From positions 1 through 64,000 of the forward strand of contig RBKR01000014.1 in assembly GCA_004835665.1 (NCBI GenBank): a stretch of DNA of 64,000 nucleotides, read 5' to 3'. Each line of letters opens with the position of its first letter. The first letter of the stretch is position 1. Shown here piece after piece: positions 17,928 through 29,883 of this stretch. The translations under genes were made by a program, and so were the position numbers. The notes below the pieces were generated by a model. It was given only the letters and a program-made list of their open reading frames with translations. It was not told where the DNA came from and did no database searches. This DNA is from Phoma sp. XZ068. Lineage: Eukaryota > Ascomycota > Dothideomycetes > Pleosporales > Didymellaceae.

Positions 17928-20461
17928 GAAGAGTTAGGGAATTTAGGAATTTCTAGGATTTGTTAACTTTAACTAACACTTTATTAAGAACTATTTACTT
18001 AAGGCCTTGCTGCTTATAAAGCTTATATAGAAGGATACACTATTTAAGTAGGAATAAGTATAAGAGAATGCTTTCTAGTTGCTTAAATAGTCCTGTGTTA
18101 AGCTACCTATAATAATTATATTTAAGAGTAGAAAACTACTTTAAATTAAGATAGATACCTTAGATTTAGTATTAGGAGCTTATACTATATAAGAATAAGA
18201 TAGACAATAGTACCTAATTACCTACTACTCTAGAAAGTTCTTAGGACTAGAAGAATAATATAATATATATAATAAAGAATTACTAGCTATTATATTAGCC
18301 CTAGAATATTAAAGAATCTATATAGAAAGCTGTTTAGAACTTACTATCTACACAGATTATAAGAACTTAGTACACTTTACTACTACTAAGACACTTAACT
18401 AATAATAAGTATGCTAGTCTAAGCTGTTAGAATAGAACAAGTTTAAGATACTATATATACTAGGAAAAGATAATAGCAGAGCCAACGCACTTAGTAGATA
18501 ATATAATCTAGCTAGAGAGAAAACTATTAACTAGTTTACTATACTTAGAATTAACAAGAATAGGTTGTTAGGACTATCTTAGCAGCTTAATAATATAATA
18601 TAAGTTTAGTAGGAACAGCATATACCTACAAAGGTACTAGAGGAATTAGAAAATAAAATTATAAGCTGTTATTATAATAACCTGCTTTATAGACACTCTA
18701 GTATAATATAAATAATAGAACTTATTAAACAACACTATAAGTTTAGCTATATAAAGAATAAGGTTACTAAGTTTATTAAGAACTGTGTTAATTACTAATA
18801 GAACAAGCACAGTATATATATAAAGTATAGAGAAATATAAGTAATAGAGCTACTAACAGCACTATAGACAAATATTATAATAGACTTTATTATATAACTA
18901 CTAATCTCTAAGGACCCTATTATAGAATATACCTATAACTTAATCTTTATTATAGTAGATAGGTTTACTAAAGTAGTAGAAATAATACTATTTTAATATA
19001 GTTATACTATAGAGCAGCTTGTATAAGTATTCCTAGATAGGATTATCTATTACTATAGTATACTAGAATTAATTATTAGTAATAGAGATAAGCTCTTTAT
19101 ATTAAACTATTAGACTATACTTATAGCAGCTATTAGTACTAAGAAAAAGCTATTAACTATATATTATCTGCAAATAGATAGATAAATAGAAAGAATAAAT
19201 TAGACTATAGAAATATACTTAAGGATATATAGTAACTAGGAGCAAGACAACTAGGTCTTGCTATTACCTATAGTATAGATTATATATAATAATAAATTGT
19301 TAGAAGTAATAGGCACAACGCTGTTCTTTATAAATTATAGAAGATATCTAAATCTCTTTATAAGATCTCTTAATAGTAATATTTAAATAGATTTAGCAAT
19401 AACCTTAGTATATAGACTAAAAGAAGTATACTAAAAATTGCTTAAAAATATTAATAAAGCTTAATAACAAGTAATCTCTTATATTAATTAGAAAAGAAAA
19501 ACAGTACCTTAGCTAAAAGAGGGGGATAAAGTCTATCTCCTTATAAAAAACTTATAAATAAGAAGACTAATAAAAAAACTAAATTATATTAAGGTTAGAC
19601 TATTTTTTATTTCTAGGTAAATTAGCCCTATAAACTATTAACTTAAACTACTATAAGATACTAGAATATACCCTATATTCTATATATTGCTATTAAAACT
19701 AGCAGACCCTAATATACTAATCTAGAAGAACTTCTACTACTAGGTTAAGGAAGAGACTAAGTAGGAAGTTAAAAAAATAATATAATATTAAGAGAAAGAA
19801 TATAAAGATAAATACCTAGTTAAGTAGTTAGAATACCCTAACTTAAAAAATATATAGGAACTATTAATAAACCTTATAAACTACTGCTAGCTGTTATACT
19901 AGTATTAGTAGTATTAGAGTCTAGAGGCAGAGGATATATTACCTAGTCTAGTATAAGTAAGCTAGGTATTAACCTATTCTTAAGTATAGTAATATTATTA
20001 AGTAACAACTCCTGCTACTCTAGGTGCTCTATATCCTTAATAAACTAAGTACTTATATTAAACTATTACTGTTTATAATGCTTTAAAAATTTCTTTTATT
20101 TATATACCTAGTTTAATTTAGTATAAGTAGCCTATAAGGCAGCTATTGCAGCTTCCTTAGCTTTAGCAGCCTTATCTTCTATTTCTTCTAGATATAATAT
20201 CTTATTATTAATCTTAGAGAAGTTAGGAATAGGTAGATCTACAGGCTTATACTTCTTTATTCTATTATATTTATAATTTCTATACTTCTTATATAATAAA
20301 GATATCTTATAAGGTAAGTTCTTTTTTGCACAGTACTTGCAGGCAACTATAGCAAGATATCTAATATTATTAATTTAGGTTCTTGTTATATATTAAGCTT
20401 AGGTACTTTAGAAAACTATTTATTAGTTTATAAGGATATAAACTATAAAGGAGGAGGATAG
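17928..20461 (+). pseudogene. RIP-destroyed chromovirus pol fragment (5'-truncated copy 1)
   Basis: Begins abruptly inside the reverse transcriptase C-terminus, matching the complete element from about 26868 onward. It continues through RNase H (IYTDYKNLVHF at ~18347-18380), the integrase zinc region and DDE core (about 18880-19250) and a chromodomain (about 19760-19860). Stop codons replace Gln and Trp codons throughout, as expected from C-to-T change at CpA. The antisense Cys-rich frame lies at 20108-20360, before the LTR at 20462. Non-functional. Confidence 0.85.
20108..20360 (-). pseudogene. Antisense Cys-rich accessory frame of the chromovirus (copy 1)
   Basis: Read on the minus strand, this keeps a CKYCAKKNL motif followed by a Lys/Asn/Tyr-rich zinc-finger-like stretch, then KPVDLPIPNFSKINNK and an EEIEDKAAKAKEA helix. 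It ends at a stop at 20108; one internal TAG is consistent with a mutated Gln codon. The same frame occurs at the equivalent position of the other copies (22143-22385, 29044-29290). Its job in the element is unknown. Confidence 0.6.
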
Positions 20462-20944
20462 TGTTATAATCTTAGAAGAAGAGGTATAGTATAATAAAGT
20501 TATAGTTATAGATTAATAGTATAAGGCTAAGCAGACTATATAATATCCTATAATTCTATAGAAACAAACTACGCTAAGAGTATAAGATAGTATAAGATAC
20601 TACACGTGTGTTCTATAGAAACTATAAACTACTTATAGAAACTATAGGGCCTCCTATAGGACTTTATAGAATATTATAAGAAATATAGAATACTCCTTAG
20701 TATATAGTAATTAGGAACACTGCCCTTATAGTATTGTATTTAACCTTGTTAATTAACTTTGTTATTAGAACTTAACCTAACTCTTAAGCTAGATAGATTA
20801 ACTATCTATACTACTTATTATTAACTCTATAGTTATTATAGTATTTTACTAGGTATCTATACTAACCCCTCTTATACTAGCACTTATCCTAGAGAACTAA
20901 CCTTAGAAGTATTTATAAGCTTTACTTAGTTTATAACCTTAATA
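20462..20944 (+). repeat. Chromovirus LTR (copy 1, 483 bp)
   Basis: Begins TGTTATAATC and ends CCTTAATA, matching the LTRs of the complete element in length and sequence apart from RIP-type changes. It directly abuts integrase-coding sequence of another copy at 20945, so the downstream side is a rearranged junction and not a simple insertion edge. Confidence 0.85.
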
Positions 20945-22494
20945 GGACCCTGTTATAGGATACTCCTATAACTTAATCTTTATTATAGTAGATAGGTTTA
21001 CTAAAGTAGTAGAAATAATACTATTTTAATATAGTTATACTATAGAGCAGCTTGTATAAGTATTTCTAGATAGGATTATCTATTACTATAGTATACTAGA
21101 ATTAATTATTAGTAATAGAGACAAGCTCTTTATATTAAATTATTAGACTATGCTTATAGCAGCTATTAGTACTAAGAAAAAACTATTAACTATATACTAT
21201 CTATAAACAGATAGATAAATAGAAAGAATAAATTAGACTATAGAAATATACTTAAGAATATATAGTAACTAGAAGTAAGATAACTAGGTTTTACTATTAC
21301 CTATAGTATAGATTATATATAATAATAAACTATTAGAAGTAATAGGTATAATGCTATTCTTTATAAATTATAGAAGATATCTAAATCTCTTTATAAGATC
21401 TCTTAATAGTAATATCTAAATAGATTTAGTAATAACCTTAGTATAAAGACTAAAGAAAGTATACTAGAAATTACTTAAAAATATTAATAAGGCTTAATAA
21501 TAAGCAATCTCTTATATTAATTAGAAAAGAAAAACAGCACCTTAGCTAAAAGAGGGGGATAAAGTCTATCTCCTTATAAAAAACTTATAAATACAAAGAC
21601 TAATAAAAAAACTAGATTATATTAAGGTTAGACTATTTTTTATTTCTAGGTAAATTAGCCCTATAAACTATTAACTTAAACTACTATAAGATACTAGAAT
21701 ATACTCTATATTCTATATATTACTATTAGAACTAGTAGACTCTAATATACTAATCTAGAAGGACTTCTACTACTAGGTTAAAGAGGAAACTAAGTAGGAA
21801 GTTAAAAAAATAATATAATATTAAAAGAAAGGATGCAAGAATAAATACCTAGTTAAGTAGTTAGGATACCCTAACTTAGAAAATATATAGGAACTATTAA
21901 TAAACTTTATAAACTACTACTAGCTATTATACTAGTATTAGCAGTATTAGAGTCTAGAGGTAGAGAATATATTGCCTAGTCTAGTATAAGTAAGCTAGGT
22001 ATTAACCTATTCTTAAGTATAGTAATATTATTAAGTAATAACTCCTATTACTCTAGGTGCTCTATATCCTTAATAAACTAAGCACTTATATTAAACTATT
22101 ACTATTTATAACGCTTTAAGAATTTCTTTTATTTATATACCTAGTTTAATTTAGTATAAGTAGCCTATAAAGTAGCTATTATAGCTTCCTTAGCTTTAGT
22201 AGCCTTATCTTCTATTTCTTCTAGATATAATATCTTATTATTAATTTTACAGAAGTTAGGAATAGGTAAATCTATAGGCTTATACTTCTTTATTCTATTA
22301 TATTTATAATTCCTATACTTCTTATATAATAAAGATATCTTATAAGGCAAGTTCTTCTTTATATAGTACTTGCAGGCAACTATAGTAAGATATCTAATAT
22401 TATTAATTTAGGTTCCTATTATATATTAAGCTTAGGTACTTTAGAAAACTATTTATTAGTTTATAAGGATATAAACTATAAAGGAGGAGGATAG
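20945..22494 (+). pseudogene. RIP-destroyed chromovirus integrase/chromodomain fragment (copy 2)
   Basis: Starts inside the integrase core (matching copy 1 from about 18908) and runs through the chromodomain (about 21790-21890) and 3' region to the LTR at 22495. Full of RIP-type stop codons. The antisense Cys-rich frame is at 22143-22385. Confidence 0.85.
22143..22385 (-). pseudogene. Antisense Cys-rich accessory frame of the chromovirus (copy 2)
   Basis: Minus-strand frame equivalent to 20108-20360: a continuous 61-codon piece with no ATG (it would start at TTG, 22350), containing YKKYRNYKYNRIKKYKP and LEEIEDKATKAKEA. Several Cys codons of the ancestral form appear changed to Tyr. Not a functional gene. 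Confidence 0.55.
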
Positions 22495-22979
22495 TGTTAT
22501 AATCTTAAGAGGAAGAGGTATAGTATAATAAAGTTATAGTTATAGATTAACAGCGTAGGGCTAAGAAGACTATATAATATCCTATAATCCTATAGAAATA
22601 AACTATACTAAGAGTATAAGATAGTATAAGGCACTACACGTGTATTCTATAGAATCTATAAACTACTTATAGAAACTATAGGGCCTCCTATAGGACTTTG
22701 TAGGATATTATAAGAAATATAGGATACTCCTTAGTATATAGCAATTAGGAATACTGCCCTTATAGTATTATATTTAACCTTATTAATTAACTTTATTATT
22801 AGAACTTAACCTAACTTTTAAGCTAGACAGATTAACTATCTATACTACTTATTATTAACCCTATAGTTGTTATAGTGTTTTACTAGGTATCTATACTAAC
22901 CCCCTCCTATACTAGTACTTATTCTAAAGAACTAACCTTAGAAGTATTTATAAGCTTTACTTAGTTTATAACCTTAATA
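22495..22979 (+). repeat. Chromovirus LTR (copy 2, 485 bp)
   Basis: TGTTATAATC to CCTTAATA, full length. It is the 3' LTR of the fragment at 20945-22494. The next bases are an inverted LTR head (22980-23034). Confidence 0.85.
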
Positions 22980-23034
22980 TTAATCTATAACTATAACTTT
23001 ATTATACTATACCTTCTTTTCTAAGATTATAATA
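22980..23034 (-). repeat. Inverted LTR head fragment
   Basis: The reverse complement of about the first 55 bp of the chromovirus LTR, joined directly to the 3' end of the forward LTR at 22979. It marks another, mostly lost, copy in opposite orientation. Confidence 0.75.
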
Positions 23035-23165
23035 TAGACCTAGAAATACTATAACCTCTAGCTCTAGACTAATAACTACTAGTAATATACTTTCTTATAA
23101 TACTAGCTAATATACTTTTATATCTTCTTCTACTTCTTTTAGGTTAGGTATTTACTCTTCCCTAC
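23035..23165. other. RIP-affected target sequence left of the complete element
   Basis: AT-rich, unassigned. It ends in CCTAC, the left copy of the 5-bp target duplication. Together with 29879 onward it should reconstitute the pre-insertion site. Confidence 0.5.
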
Positions 23166-23648
23166 TATTATAATCTTAGAGGAAGAGGTACAGTATAATA
23201 AAGTTATAGTTATAAATTAATAGTGCAGGGCTAAGCAAACTATATAACATCTTATAATCCTATAGAAACAAACTATGCTAAGAGTATAAGACAGTATAAG
23301 ACACTATATATATATCCTATAGAAACTATAAACTACTTATAGAAACTATAGGGCCTTCTATAGGACTTTATAGGATATTATAAGAAATATAGGATACTTC
23401 TTAGTATATAGCAATTAGGAACACTACCCTTATAGCATTATATTTAACCTTATTAATTAACTTTATTATTAGAACTTAACCTAACTCTTAAGCTAGATAG
23501 ATTAACTATCTATACTACTTATTATTAACCCTATAGTTATTATAGTATTTTACTAGGTATCTATACTAACCCCTCCTATACTAGCACTTATCCTAAAGAA
23601 CTAACCTTAGAAGTATTTATAAGCTTTACTTAGTTTATAACCTTAATA
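23166..23648 (+). repeat. 5' LTR of the complete chromovirus
   Basis: 483 bp; starts TATTATAATC (TG to TA by RIP) and ends CCTTAATA. Same length as the 3' LTR. Confidence 0.9.
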
Positions 23649-25500
23649 TTTTAAATACCCCTAAGATAAGTACTATATTAGGAACCTGTACTACCCCTAG
23701 TAACTCTACTAATATAAATAGTAATACTAATATAGAGGCTACTATTACTATACGCCTTATAAATATTACTAAGCCTAACTTCTACTATAGTAAATGCGCT
23801 AAGTTAGAGGATTAGCTTATATAGTAGGACCTCTTCTTTATATTCTAAGAAGACTATATTAACAAGAATAAGAAGGTTACTCTTATCTCTAGTTATATAA
23901 GAGGTTAAGCTTTCTAATAGGTTAAACTATTTATTAAGAAGTACTACTCTACTGCTAACTCTGCTAATATTAATAAATAGATTAAAGACTTTAATAAATT
24001 TAAGGAAAAGATTTAACTAGTCTTTAGAGTTTCTAATAAACCTATAATTATATAATAAAATATTTAATATCTATAATAAAACGCAGCTGCTACTAACTAT
24101 ATAGCTAACTTTTAGTAACTTACTACTAATACTAGTTAGAATAATATTATGCTTACTACTATATTTTATTAGGGACTTAAACTATATATTAAGGAAGAAC
24201 TAATATACTATAATAGCACTATTAATATATTAGATAAACTTATTAATACTATAATTAAGATTAATATTTAACTCTATAAGCTCTACTAAGAACTTAAGGA
24301 GGACTTGCATGCTTAAGCCTAGGCCTAGCTAGTATAAGCACCCCTATATAATTAATAGGTAAACAACTATATTTATTAAGGAAACTATAGAAATAATTAC
24401 TAACCTAATATAGGATGCTATGTCTATAGTAATACTTATAGTAGTTACTATAGACCTAAGGCTATAGACCTGTCTAATATTAACAAGAGTCCTATAAATA
24501 TAAAACTATAATAAAATAAAAAAAAAGGATATAGTAATAATAATAGTAATAAGGATAGGACTTGTTATAACTATAGTAAACTAGGCTACTTTGCTAAAGA
24601 TTACTAATAGAATAAAGTGTTCTAGCAGATTAACATGCTAGTTATAATACTAAAAGGTAAGAATACTAGTAATAAATAGAAGATTCTTACTAAAAATATA
24701 GGATAACTTATAGAAGACCTAGAGTTAGGATGTAAGGCAGGCACTAAGCACTAAGGCATAAGTATTACCTAATCTATAACACTATACTATAAGTCTTAGG
24801 CTATATAGATATCTAATATAGAAGAAACTATACTACTATCTAAATATTACCTAGAAGAAGATAATAATAATTAAGAATAAATAGTATACTCTACTACTAT
24901 ACAGCGTAAGGTATAATAAAATGCATAATATTAGGAATGTAAGTAATATAAAGTTAAGAAAGCTAATAACAAGGCTTATACTAAGTTATATTAAGACCTA
25001 ATTATTCCCTCTATTAAGGTAGATAATAAGGAAAATTAGTATAATAAGTTATATAAGGAATACTAATAGTAATATTAGCTAAAAGCACACTAGAACTAGG
25101 ATAATAACTACCTAGAACCTAACTATAGCCTAGACTCTAGAAACCTATACTATAGAGCACTATTATAGACAGCATACTACTATAATAGTTACTAGATATA
25201 TTACTTAGAAAAGCTTAATTTAGGATAGTTCCTAAAGAGATGTCTATATAAACTATAATAGGAAGATTATAAGGAGGATTACTACATACTATACCTAATA
25301 GATAAATATAATAACTAATACTTTTCTAGCTAGAATAAGTCTAAGTATAGATAATAAGAACTAGTAGTAAATAAATAATACTTTAATTAGTATTAGCAGA
25401 CCTGCCTTAATCCCTACTATAAGACTTATAAAGGAAAGAAGTAGAGCAATAGCTTTAGACAAGAGAATCCTTTTTTAGGGCAGCACTAGTAGGCACTAGA
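23649..25500 (+). pseudogene. RIP-destroyed gag region
   Basis: Follows the 5' LTR. A decayed CCHC zinc knuckle can be read at about 24558-24605 (CYNYSKLGYFAKDY, with Cys/His positions changed to Tyr and a stop), after a capsid-like region. No primer-binding site is recognisable. Stops throughout. Confidence 0.75.
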
Positions 25501-28500
25501 GATTAATCTATTAATAGTGTTAAAAGTAATTACTAACTAATTAAATTACCTATTAAGGTAAATAGAAGATAGATAAAGGCACTCTTAGACTCTAGAGTAT
25601 AGTCTAATTATATCTCTTTATAAGTAGTATAGCTAGCTAGACTACGCCCTACTTAGAAGACAATACTCTACCTGCTTAGAGTAGCTAATAGAGAACTAAT
25701 ACCTAAGGAATCTAAGATTATATATAAAGTAACTATAGTACCCCTCTAGATCTATAGATACTATAAGAAAATAACCCTAGACACTTTTAGGATAGCTACT
25801 TATAATATTATATTAGGACTTCTATAGTTAAGAAAGTATAATTTAGATATTAATTAGAAGAATTAATAGCTTTTATTAAGTTAATATAGATATAGTACTA
25901 CTATATTACAGCCTGCGCAGTTTATAATATAACTAGTAGATAAGAAGAAAATTAATAATATCTCTTTAATATATAAGATATACTAAGATAAAGCAGTTAA
26001 CTATATAGATGTAGAACACCCTACTAGTTATAAAGTAATAGTTAAGGAGAAGGACAGTGCACCTCCTAATATCCTAGATAAATATAAGAGTTATATAAAA
26101 CTCTTCTATAATAAAAAGACTATAAAGGTATTACTATAGTATAAACTCTAGGATTGTAAGATTAAGCTCTAGAAAGAAAAGGAACTACCTTTTAGGCCTA
26201 TATATAGAATGTCTAAGAAGGAACTTAGCACACTTAAGGAATATATTAATAAGAATCTTAAGAAAGGATTTATACAAGAATTAGAATTACTAGTAGGATT
26301 TTTAGTCCTCTTTATACTAAAGAAAAATAGTAAATTATAAATATATATTAATTACTAGAAACTTAATAATATTATAATTAAGAATTAGTACCTATTACTA
26401 AATATTAAGGAATTATAGGATTAGTTATCTAGAGTATAATACTTTACTATACTTAATTTACGCAGAGTATACAACCTTATATATATAAAAGAAGGCAAAG
26501 AATAGAAGACTATATTTAGAACATACTATAGTTATTATAAGTACTTAGTAATACTATTTAGACTTACTAACACACTAGCTATATATTAGGCCCTTATTAA
26601 TAATATATTAAGAGCATACTTAGATATTATAGTAGTAGCATACCTTAATAATATCCTAGTATATTTAGTAACACTAGAAGAATATATTTACTATATTAGG
26701 GAAGTATTAGAATACCTTAGAAAAGTAGATCTTTAACTTAAACCTAAGAAATATAAATAGTATAAGGAAGAAGTAGAATTCTTTAGCTATATTATAGGAA
26801 GACACAGAGTTAAGATAAGTAAAATAAAGATTTAGGTTATAAAGGATTAGCTAACTCCTACCTCCCTTAAGGGAATTTAGAAATTTCTAGGATTTATTAA
26901 CTTTAACTAATGCTTTATTAAGAACTATTTACTTAAGGCCTTGCTGCTTATAAAGCTTATATAGAAGAATATACTATTTAAGTAGGAACAAGTATAAGAA
27001 GATGCTTTCTAGTTACTTAAACAGTCCTATATTAAGCTACCTATAATAATTATATTTAAGAGTAGAAAACTACTTTAAATTAAGATAGATGCCTTGGATT
27101 TAGTATTAGGAGCTTGTGCTATATAAGAATAAGACAGATAATAGCACCTAATTGCCTACTACTCTAGAAAGTTCTTAGGACTAGAAGAATAATATAATAT
27201 ATATAATAAAGAATTACTAGCTATTATATTAGCCCTAGAATATTAGAGAATCTATATAGAAAGCTGTTTAGAACTTACTATCTATATAGATTATAAGAAC
27301 TTAGTATACTTTACTACTACTAAGACACTTAACTAATAACAAGTATACTAGTCTAAGCTGTTAGGACAGAATAAGTTTAAGATACTATATATACTAGGAA
27401 AAGATAATAGTAGAGCTAACGTACTTAGTAGACAATATAATCTAGCTAGAGAGAAAACTATTAACTAGTTTACTATACTTAGAATTAACAAGGATAGGTT
27501 ATTAGGACTATCTTAGCAGCTTAATAATATAATATAAGTTTAGCAGGAATAGTGTATACCTATAAAGGTACTAGAGGAATTAGAAAATAAAATTATAAGC
27601 TATTATTATAATAACCTACTTTATAGACACTCTAGTATAACACAAATAATAAAACTTATTAAATAACACTATAAGTTTAGCTATATAAAAAATAAAGTTA
27701 CTAAGTTTATTAAGAACTATATTAATTGCTAATAGAATAAGTATAGTATATATACAAAGTATAGAGAAATATAAGTAATAGAGCTACTAACAGCACTATA
27801 GATAAATATTATAATAGACTTTATTATATAACTACTAATCTCTAAGGACCCTATTATAAGATATACCTATAACTTAATCTTTATTATAGTAGATAGGTTT
27901 ACTAAAGTAGTAGAAATAATACTATTTTAATATAGTTATACTATAGAGTAGCTTGTATAAGTGTTTCTAGATAGGATTATCTATTACTATAGTATACTAG
28001 AATTAATTATTAGTAATAGAGATAAGCTCTTTATATTAAACTATTAGACTATGCTTATAGCAGCTATTAGTACTAAGAAAAAGCTATTAACTATATATTA
28101 TCTATAAACAGATAGATAAATAGAAAGAATAAATTAGACTATAGAAATATACTTAAGAATATACAGTAACTAGGAGTAAGACAACTAGGTCTTACTATTA
28201 CCTATAGCATAGATTATATATAATAATAAATTATTAGAAGTAATAGGTATAATACTATTCTTTATAAATTATAGAAGACATCTAAATCTCTTTATAAGAT
28301 CTCTTAATAGTAATATCTAAATAGATTTAGCAATAACCTTAGTATATAGACTAAAGGAAGTATACTAAAAATTACTTAAAAATATTAACAAAGCTTAATA
28401 ATAAGCAATCTCTTATATTAATTAGAAAAGAAAAACAGTACCTTAGCTAAAAAAGGGGGATAAAGTCTATCTCCTTATAAAAAACTTATAAATAAGAAGA

Positions 28501-28850
28501 CTAATAAAAAAACTAGATTATATTAAGGTTAGACTATTTTTTATTTCTAGGTAAATTAGCCCTATAAACTATTAACTTAAACTACTATAGGATGCTAGAA
28601 TATACTCTATATTCTATATATTACTATTAGAACTAGCAGACCCTAATATACTAATCTAGAAGAACTTCTACTACTAGGTTAAGAAAGAGACTAAGTAGAA
28701 AGTTAAAAAAATAATATAATATTAAAAGAAAGGATATAAGGATAAATACCTAGTTAAGTAGTTAGGATACCCTAACTTAGAAAATATATAGAAACTATTA
28801 ACAAACCTTATAAACTACTGCTAGCTATTATACTAGTATTAGCAGTATTA
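25500..28850 (+). pseudogene. RIP-destroyed pol region (PR-RT-RNase H-IN-chromodomain)
   Basis: Protease relic with LLDSR.*SNYI (a decayed DSGA) near 25575-25615. Reverse transcriptase with YLNNILVY at about 26641-26664, a decayed YLDD box. RNase H TIYIDYKNLVYF near 27279-27314. Integrase core from about 27810 (IDFII, then IIVDRFTKVVEI). Chromodomain near 28690-28800 (VKKII..KYLVK*LGYPNLEN). RIP stops throughout. Confidence 0.85.
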
Positions 28851-29043
28851 AGGTCTAGAGGTAGAGGATATATTGCCTAGTCTAGTGCAAGTAAGCTAGG
28901 TATTAACCTATTCTTAAGTATAGTAATATTATTAAGTAATAACTCCTGCTGCTCTAGGTGCTCTATATTCTTAATAAACTAAGCACTTATATTAAACTAT
29001 TACTATTTATAATACTTTAAGAATTTCTTTTATTTATATACCT

Positions 29044-29290
29044 AGTTTAATTTAGCATAAGCAGCCTATAAGGTAGCTATTACAGCTTTCTTAGCTTTAG
29101 CAGCCTTATCTTCTATTTCTTCTAAATATAACATCTTATTATTAATCTTAGAGAAGTTAGGAATAGGCAGATCTATAGGCTTGCACTTCTTTATTCTATT
29201 ATATTTGTAATTTCTATACTTCTTATATAATAAAGATATCTTATAAGGCAAGTTCTTCTTTATATAGTACTTGCAGGCAACTATAGCAAG
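29044..29290 (-). pseudogene. Antisense Cys-rich accessory frame of the chromovirus (copy 3)
   Basis: Minus-strand frame at the same place as in copies 1 and 2. A 61-codon open piece starts at TTG (29251) and reads YKKYRNYKYNRIKKCKP and LEEIEDKAAKAKKA. Upstream CKYY corresponds to CKYC in copy 1. No ATG; not a functional gene. Confidence 0.55.
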
Positions 29291-29395
29291 ATATCTAATA
29301 TTATTAATTTAGGTTTCTATTATATATTAAGCTTAGGTACTTTAGGAAACTATTTATTAGTTTATAAGGATATAAACTATAAAGGAAGAGGATAG

Positions 29396-29878
29396 TGTTA
29401 TAATCTTAGAGGAAGAGGTATAGTATAATAAAGTTATAGTTATAGATTAATAGTGTAGGGCTAAGTAGACTATATAATATCCTATAATCCTATAGAAATA
29501 AACTATACTAAGAGTATAAGATAGCATAAGATACTACATGTGTGTTCTATAGAAACTATAAACTACTTATAGAAACTACAGGGCCTTCTATAGGACTTTA
29601 TAGGATATTATAAGAAATATAGGATACTTCTTAGTATATAGTAATTAGGAACACTACCCTTATAGTATTATATTTAACCTTGTTAATTAACTTTGTTATT
29701 AGAACTTAACCTAACTCTTAAGCTAGATAGATTAACTATCTATACTACTTATTATTAACCCTATAGTTATTATAGTGTTTTACTAGGTATCTATACTAAC
29801 CTCTTCTGTACTAGCACTTATCCTAGAGAACTAACCTTAGAAGTATTTACAAGCTTTGCTTAGTTTATAACCTTAATA
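29396..29878 (+). repeat. 3' LTR of the complete chromovirus
   Basis: 483 bp, TGTTATAATC to CCTTAATA, followed by CCTAC (29879-29883). Confidence 0.9.
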
Positions 29879-29883
29879 CCTAC

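Larger units (their letters stand above)
23166..29878 (+). mobile_element. Complete RIP-inactivated Ty3/Gypsy chromovirus
   Basis: A 6.7 kb element with two 483 bp LTRs (23166-23648, 29396-29878) and a 5-bp CCTAC duplication at 23161-23165 and 29879-29883. Relic order on the + strand: gag, protease, reverse transcriptase, RNase H, integrase, chromodomain, then a 3' region with an antisense frame. Integrase following RNase H, plus the chromodomain, places it with the chromoviruses. CpA and TpG are nearly gone (none in 26341-26460), and nearly every Gln/Trp position is a stop, the mark of RIP. No functional protein is possible. Confidence 0.93.

Noticed and set aside
22165..29251. The two 61-codon minus-strand frames as real genes
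   Set aside because: They start at TTG, are identical repeats within dead retroelements, and belong to the decayed antisense frame described separately.
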